Shown piece by piece: positions 59,405-64,000 of a stretch of DNA of 64,000 nt (its first letter is position 1; each line of letters begins with the position of its first letter). The notes beneath the pieces are model-generated. The model worked only from the letters and a program-made list of their open reading frames with translations, was not told the DNA's origin and searched no databases. Position numbers and translations under genes: made by a program. This DNA comes from Flavobacteriia bacterium (GTDB taxonomy: Bacteria > Bacteroidota > Bacteroidia > Flavobacteriales_D > Crocinitomicaceae), in assembly GCA_016183815.1 (NCBI GenBank), contig JACPDW010000020.1:60313-124312 (forward strand), in the 5' to 3' direction.

Positions 59405-59905
59405 TTAACGGTGTTGGTCTAACAATATTAAATTTCCGTCAGGATCGGTGAGCATTAGACTAGCTGGACCAACTGAGTTTTCGTCTGCTTCGCTTTTAAG
59501 TGTTAATCCATTGGTTTTTAATTGTTTTTGAATTTTACGTATGTCGTCATAATTTTCGATATTTTTAGCATTTTCATCCCAACCTGGATTAAAAGTTAAA
59601 ATATTACCTTGAAACATACCTTGAAAAAGTCCGATAAGTGAATTTTCATTTTTCATTATTAAATAGTTTTGTTCCATGCTTCCACCAAAAATTTGGAATC
59701 CTAATTTTTCGTAAAATTCTTTTGAAGTTTTTAAGTCTTTTACACTAAGACTGATAGAAAATGCACCTAATTTCATGTTGTTTTGTTTAATTGTTTTACT
59801 TATATTGTTTTCGATGTTTGAATTTTGGGCAAAACTTGTATTGAGAAAAGAACCCAAAACAAAAGGAACTAAAAATCCTGAAATTTTTAAATAATTTTTT
59901 TTCAT
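59405..59905 (-). CDS. Exported VOC-family (glyoxalase-like) protein
   Basis: Residues 1-26 (MKKNYLKISGFLVPFVLG, ending TSFAQ) form a signal peptide. The rest is one VOC unit pair: GAFSISLSVKDLKTSKEFYE, then GGSMEQNYLIMKNENSLIGL, and the closing ASLMLTDPDGNLILLDQH. VOC proteins bind metal and catalyse isomerisation, dioxygenation or resistance reactions, or only bind ligands. Most members of this type are cytosolic, so export is unusual. An internal Met at about residue 44 would give a cytosolic form of 123 residues, a plausible alternative start. Confidence 0.82.
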   Translation of the reverse strand: MKKNYLKISGFLVPFVLGSFLNTSFAQNSNIENNISKTIKQNNMKLGAFSISLSVKDLKTSKEFYEKLGFQIFGGSMEQNYLIMKNENSLIGLFQGMFQGNILTFNPGWDENAKNIENYDDIRKIQKQLKTNGLTLKSEADENSVGPASLMLTDPDGNLILLDQHR

Positions 59906-59953
59906 AAAATTTGTTGTTTTACTGAATAAATCTACTTTTTTTTAAAATATTTT

Positions 59954-61711
59954 TTAATTCAAAAATTGGTTACTTCCAATTTCTGCGAAAAAAGAAGTCA
60001 AATCATACTTATTATTAGTGTTTAAAATATTATAAACTTTTTTAAGTAAAGTTTCCACAGACATTAAACAACCGTTTCTATTTGTTCGATTGGTGATGTA
60101 TGCCAACTGACTCAAATATTGCCCATTAAAACTACTCGAAACAAAACCAAATTTAACTTCATTAGTTGGATAATTCGGACTTTTAAATTCCTCCCACCAT
60201 TTATTAGAATTTAAAGTTTCATTTTTTACATTATATTCCTCAATATATCTAATCATTTTATCTCTTTCATTTGCAGGTATATTAAAACCTTTAGAATATG
60301 CTTTGCTATCAAATATAAGGCAGTCTAATGGATTTTCTTTTGGATTAAAACCAATTATTTCTGGTCTATTTCCACCAGAAAGATGTTTTGCGATGATTAT
60401 TTCATTAAGTAACTCTACAATTCTTACTTCAAATTGTCTAGCACCACTTGTACCTGAAATACTAAAATCTAATAAATCTAAATATTTATGGTCTAATGTG
60501 TTTAACTCTGTTCTTAAAACCTGTTTTGTTTGTTCTAAAGAAGAGGGTGTTAGATTTGTGTTTAATACATAATTTGGAATTTCTAATAGAGTAATTTCAT
60601 CTTTCAAATGATAACGATTAGAATTATAAGTAATTTCTAATCCAATCCTTTTTAGGTTTTCGATATCATCTTTGATAGTTTGCGAACTAATATTATCCAA
60701 ATTTTTGCTTTCATAAAATCGGTTAATTTGTTCAATGGATTTAGGTCGCTTAATACATTCTAGTAAATAAGTTCTTCTTGTTCTAAGATATTCTCTATCT
60801 GTTCCTTTTGTTGCAAGCATTTCAAAAAATATTTTTTTTGTTGTACCTGCATTTCGGCTATATGCCCGACAACTTCTAAAAGCAGAGATACCTTCTATTG
60901 TAATTTGGTATGACTGTAATATTTCAGTAAAGTTTTCACTTCCAATTTGAACAGTTAAAGACTTTCTTGTTTTTGTAACCCAACCAATGCTATCATTAGT
61001 AAGCCAACCACAAATCATTCTTGCATATTTGTCAGATGAACCTTCCCAATTTTGTCTTATTTTACTTCTATCAGAAGATGAATCAGCAGAATTAAGTGCT
61101 TGAATGAAAACATTTTGAGAATAAGTAGAAAATCCATCTTCCCCTTTAAAACCCAATTCTCTACCTATTTCAAATTTGGTGAGAGAGGGAATTTCAGGCA
61201 CTAGTTCATATTGCCTATGAAGTAATTCTAAAACCCTTATTATTGGTGTGTATTTTTTAAAACTTGATTTTAGAATTTCAAATTTTGCTTCTACACTTTC
61301 TGCTCGTGACAATTCTAAGCCCGATAAAGTAATCGTAAAACTATCATTTCCATCATTATAACAGATGAAATCTAATGTGTAAGCAAAGCGTATAAAATTA
61401 TCACAAGCCCAATCAACAATACCTAATCTATTTTGTCCAGGTATCAAAACCTGTATTAAACTGTTTACTTCATCATTTGGAGTTCGAGTACCAACAAGAT
61501 TGTGAAAACTAATTAACGGATTATTTTCATAGCCAGAGTTATTTTCTAATGCTAATTTTAATTTCGATTGAAGTTTTATATTCTGAATTTTCTCATCAAA
61601 TTCATTATCTCTCAATTCTTGAAAAGATGTTGAAGAGTTATCAAATATTTCAACAATTTTTATTAAATTATCTAAACTTCCACTATCTTGTATCCAACCT
61701 CTTGGTCTCAT
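59954..61711 (-). CDS. FokI-like type IIS restriction endonuclease
   Basis: Compared from memory with FokI, the 585-residue protein aligns along its length. RGWIQDSGSLDNLIKIVEIF matches the start, IRQNWEGSSDKYARMI and LATKGTDREYLRTRR the DNA-binding half, and FDSKAYSKGFN the catalytic half. The cleavage domain (about 405-560) has E451, D468 and K470 where FokI has D450, D467 and K469. D484 and R488 match the FokI dimer-interface D483 and R487. FokI cuts 9/13 bases from GGATG; the same recognition site is inferred here, not shown. It is the last gene of a three-gene operon, overlapping the second methyltransferase by 4 bp. Confidence 0.9.
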   Translation of the reverse strand: MRPRGWIQDSGSLDNLIKIVEIFDNSSTSFQELRDNEFDEKIQNIKLQSKLKLALENNSGYENNPLISFHNLVGTRTPNDEVNSLIQVLIPGQNRLGIVDWACDNFIRFAYTLDFICYNDGNDSFTITLSGLELSRAESVEAKFEILKSSFKKYTPIIRVLELLHRQYELVPEIPSLTKFEIGRELGFKGEDGFSTYSQNVFIQALNSADSSSDRSKIRQNWEGSSDKYARMICGWLTNDSIGWVTKTRKSLTVQIGSENFTEILQSYQITIEGISAFRSCRAYSRNAGTTKKIFFEMLATKGTDREYLRTRRTYLLECIKRPKSIEQINRFYESKNLDNISSQTIKDDIENLKRIGLEITYNSNRYHLKDEITLLEIPNYVLNTNLTPSSLEQTKQVLRTELNTLDHKYLDLLDFSISGTSGARQFEVRIVELLNEIIIAKHLSGGNRPEIIGFNPKENPLDCLIFDSKAYSKGFNIPANERDKMIRYIEEYNVKNETLNSNKWWEEFKSPNYPTNEVKFGFVSSSFNGQYLSQLAYITNRTNRNGCLMSVETLLKKVYNILNTNNKYDLTSFFAEIGSNQFLN

Positions 61712-62766
61712 TTTTGTAAAATATATAGTTGTTCAAAAACATTTTTTTTATGTTTGCTATCGCCGTTGTTGTTGCTTTTATAACGTAAATATTCAAACTC
61801 AACAAGTTCAACTTTTCCAAACCTTTCTAATGTAGAAAAGATATTTTTCTTTTTCATAATCCCTTCTGAGTTATAACTTAATATCAAAGTTTTAAATTTA
61901 CCTTTATTTAAAATTATTTCAAGTTCTTCAATAGCTTTAGTAGCATTACAAAAATTTGATTTTTGATTCTGATAATCTCTTAAACCACCTATCCCTTTAA
62001 TTATAGGATTATCATATTTTGCAATTGTTTCTAATAAATGATAATTTGGTGCATATTGTCTTTGATTATATGGTGGGTCAAGATAAAAAATATCAGCTTC
62101 TACTTGGTCTAGTAATTCCGATGAGTTTATATTATATACATAATTCTCTTTGTTGTTAGTAACAAATTCCACAGGCCTTAAAATCAATTTTTTTAATGCT
62201 CTTGGATCCCATTTTTTTTGAAAAGTGGCATAAACTCCAGAAATATTTGCATAAAAAGGAACTGTTTCAATTAAACAAGCTAACAAAACAAAATATTCGT
62301 TATCGTTTATTAAATTTTCTGTTTTCCAAATTTCAATTTTTTGTCTAATTGAATCAATAATTTTACCATTTTCGTCTGAATAATACATTCGAGGGATTTC
62401 AAAATCTAATGTTCCTAAAGGTGTATAATTTTTAGAAATAAAACCCTCAATATTTTCAATCTGATTTAAATATTCTACTACAATGTTTAGTGGTGAAGCA
62501 AAAAGCGTTGTACTTTTATAATTAAGGTTACTTAATAATTTTTCAAAGTTTAATTCTTTATTATTTGAAATGTATGCTTTTTGTAAAACAAATGAAAAAT
62601 ACATTAAGTCTGATGAATAAATTTGATAATCTAACTTTTTAAAAAATCTACTAACACTAGTTGTTCCAGCAAAAAAATCAAAAAAAGAATTGCCTTTAAT
62701 ATTTTTTGATTTGATAACTTGATTAATTTTGTCAAGTAAACTTTCCTTATTTCCAATATACCTCAT
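61708..62766 (-). CDS. DNA adenine methyltransferase 2 of the FokI-like system (alpha class)
   Basis: This 352-residue protein has an AdoMet motif I FFDFFAGTTSVSRFF (28-42) ahead of the catalytic DPPYNQRQYAPNYH (230-243), the order of alpha-class (Dam/D12) N6-adenine methyltransferases. It begins MRYIGNKESLLDKI, the usual Dam-like N-terminus. Type IIS enzymes with an asymmetric site need both strands protected. M.FokI does this with two fused alpha-class domains, and here two separate genes supply them. It overlaps the endonuclease gene by 4 bp and sits 6 bp after methyltransferase 1. Confidence 0.88.
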   Translation of the reverse strand: MRYIGNKESLLDKINQVIKSKNIKGNSFFDFFAGTTSVSRFFKKLDYQIYSSDLMYFSFVLQKAYISNNKELNFEKLLSNLNYKSTTLFASPLNIVVEYLNQIENIEGFISKNYTPLGTLDFEIPRMYYSDENGKIIDSIRQKIEIWKTENLINDNEYFVLLACLIETVPFYANISGVYATFQKKWDPRALKKLILRPVEFVTNNKENYVYNINSSELLDQVEADIFYLDPPYNQRQYAPNYHLLETIAKYDNPIIKGIGGLRDYQNQKSNFCNATKAIEELEIILNKGKFKTLILSYNSEGIMKKKNIFSTLERFGKVELVEFEYLRYKSNNNGDSKHKKNVFEQLYILQK

Positions 62767-62772
62767 AATATA

Positions 62773-63711
62773 CTAAAAATTAAAATCATCAAAAAGAGTT
62801 TTTTCCTTTAGTTGTACTTGAGGTTCGTAATTGGTTATTAACACTTCAATACTTGCATTCTTATCTCTTACAAGTGTTTGATAGTTTGAATTGGAATAAT
62901 TAATATTTATGAAATTAATTTTATAATTTGGATTAACAGAAACCCATGTTTTTAAAATATCATTTGATTTACCTTTGTGTTCTAAAACATTTGAAAGTGC
63001 AAATTTTATATTCTTTTTTTCTAAATCATCTAATATTTTTAAAAGTTGTTTTTCTTCTTTTTCAGTCCAACCTTTAAAACCTCTTTTTCCATCGTTGTAA
63101 GTTCCTGTTGTAATTAAATAAGGAGGATCACAATATACAAAATCTTTTTTATTTAGGAAAGAAAATTCAAAATTGTTAAAACAATCATTTATAAAAAAGT
63201 TGTTTGTTTCTTTTAATCTTATTATAAATTTTTCTAAATTTTGTTTCATAGAAACGTTAAAACTGCTTCTTTCTCTTCCAAAAGGATTATTGAATTCGTG
63301 ATTATTGTTAAAACGTATTTGGTGGTTAAACGAAAAAGCAATTAAAACAAATAAATCCAATGGAGATTTTTGTTTATTATATTCTTTTCTCATTTTTTTA
63401 TAACCATCTTCATTTGTCAAAGAAAGATTAAATTCTTTAATGCGGTTTTCAATATGTATAATTGTAGAATCAAGGTCGTTTTTTTGAAATGTTTGATACA
63501 TTTCAATTAAGTAAGTCAAATTGTCGTTAAAGTAAACTTTATTAGCGTTTACATTAACCCCAACATTACAGCCTCCAGCAAACAAGTCAACAAAATTGTC
63601 AATTTCTTTAGGAAATAATGGTAAAATTTGGTCTAAGATTTTAGCTTTACCTCCTATATAATTTAGCGGAGATTTAATTTTTTTTAATCTATATTTGTTT
63701 ATTACTGCCAT
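62773..63711 (-). CDS. DNA adenine methyltransferase 1 of the FokI-like system (alpha class)
   Basis: This 312-residue D12-class methyltransferase starts with an N-terminal SPLNYIGGKAKILDQILPLF (14-33). Motif I is VDLFAGGCNVGVN (41-53), and catalytic DPPYLITTG (194-202) follows. The SFNHQIRFNNNHEFNNPFGR stretch (126-145) is characteristic of Dam-like enzymes with GATC- or ATG-containing sites. It probably methylates the adenine on one strand of the shared site, with methyltransferase 2 handling the other. It is the first gene of the operon, so modification would be made before restriction. Confidence 0.88.
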   Translation of the reverse strand: MAVINKYRLKKIKSPLNYIGGKAKILDQILPLFPKEIDNFVDLFAGGCNVGVNVNANKVYFNDNLTYLIEMYQTFQKNDLDSTIIHIENRIKEFNLSLTNEDGYKKMRKEYNKQKSPLDLFVLIAFSFNHQIRFNNNHEFNNPFGRERSSFNVSMKQNLEKFIIRLKETNNFFINDCFNNFEFSFLNKKDFVYCDPPYLITTGTYNDGKRGFKGWTEKEEKQLLKILDDLEKKNIKFALSNVLEHKGKSNDILKTWVSVNPNYKINFININYSNSNYQTLVRDKNASIEVLITNYEPQVQLKEKTLFDDFNF

Positions 63712-64000
63712 TTAGTTATCTACTTCACAAAGTTATTAAAATTAGTCTTAATATCCATGAATATTTTGAATGATTAGGTGTAAAAATCAGATTTATTCTC
63801 GGAAAAAAATTAACATTTAGTCTTTTGTTCAATATTTATTTTGATACATAAATTTATAGGCTTACCAACATTAGTCGCAATCCATACCTCCTGCTTATAT
63901 ACTAATTTTTACTTTTCTTTTTCCGCAAAAGAAAAGTAACAAAAGAAAACTCGGCACTTATTGTTAGTAAATGCACTCCACTCGTCTATTTGCGACCGAT
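63712..64000. other. Region upstream of the restriction operon, with ACTTTT/AAAAGT inverted repeat
   Basis: This stretch of about 290 bases has no gene. It holds the operon promoter box and, at 63908-63938, TTTTTACTTTTCTTTTTCCG followed by CAAAAGAAAAGTAAC, an inverted repeat of ACTTTTCTTTT. A looser relative occurs at 47466-47494. It could mark the boundary of the acquired defence operon. Confidence 0.4.
63728..63735 (-). promoter_or_regulatory. -7 box for the FokI-like restriction operon
   Basis: The minus strand reads TAACTTTG, matching TAnnTTTG, 16 bases before the ATG at 63711. No regulator (C protein) gene or C-box is visible. Confidence 0.45.

Overview
The window comes from a low-GC member of the Bacteroidota, most likely Flavobacteriales (family not resolvable from the sequence alone). 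The evidence is strong AT richness, several proteins with type IX secretion (T9SS) C-terminal sorting domains of type A (Por-tail) and type B (gliding-motility C-terminal domain), many genes preceded by the Bacteroidota -7 promoter box TAnnTTTG, and clade-typical families (DUF2520-KdsC pair, DUF4296 beside dihydroorotase, DUF5683 beside ParAB, DUF3276, GlsA/GlsB aminolipid enzymes, stand-alone MetH Hcy domain, LepB with a long N-terminal membrane extension).

Layout. 1-3247 is a minus-strand defence cassette: an XRE-MntA fusion antitoxin, a HepT toxin, a type III Mod methyltransferase, a GxxExxY PD-(D/E)XK protein and the first codons of the type III Res subunit. 3403-17179 holds a PKD/T9SS protein, a serine-palmitoyltransferase-like enzyme, a WYL regulator, an HD hydrolase, KdsC with DUF2520, two M16 peptidases (one catalytic, one not), the GlsA/GlsB pair and an exported glutathione peroxidase. 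17195-32508 carries OmpA and barrel proteins, a frameshifted AAA/DUF234 ATPase between palindrome-containing direct repeats, a kinase/lipoprotein/XRE group, two T9SS cargo proteins, an FAD oxidoreductase, two tandem Cys-rich lipoproteins, an RluA enzyme, a cyclophilin-FKBP fusion and a methyltransferase. 32984-42214 has an ECF sigma/anti-sigma pair whose anti-sigma ends in a T9SS-like domain, ispE, rpe, a SIMPL protein, a large orphan exported protein, a degenerate CTP-synthase-like glutaminase domain and a DUF1569 protein. 42329-58641 contains two large T9SS proteins, MetH-Hcy, photolyase, PTPS, SPOR and DUF4296 proteins, pyrC, a GT2 enzyme, and the run WbqC-LepB-DapB-DUF5683-ParB-ParA. 58938-63711 ends with DUF1801 and VOC proteins and a complete type IIS restriction-modification operon.

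The most striking system is 59954-63711. The endonuclease aligns by eye with FokI from end to end (DNA-binding half, cleavage half and dimer-interface D...R pair). The two strand-specific adenine methyltransferases that are fused in M.FokI are separate genes here. A second system of interest is the type III cassette at the other end, which mixes a toxin-antitoxin pair and a GxxExxY nuclease-fold gene whose flanks are made of CTTTGTG-type repeats.

Several short non-coding mobile or repetitive units occur. There is a 69-bp sequence present twice with one difference, a roughly 64-bp palindromic repeat in two clear copies and one diverged copy, and a 128-bp MITE-like hairpin with matching flanks that sits on a stop codon. 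About 1.6 kb apart, direct repeats surround the ATPase. Three loci (ATPase, lepB, one lipoprotein) look as if they lost or gained a single base in an A/T run, so assembly error must be considered. A promoter-plus-terminator pair at 58751-58874 with no gene inside is a small-RNA candidate.
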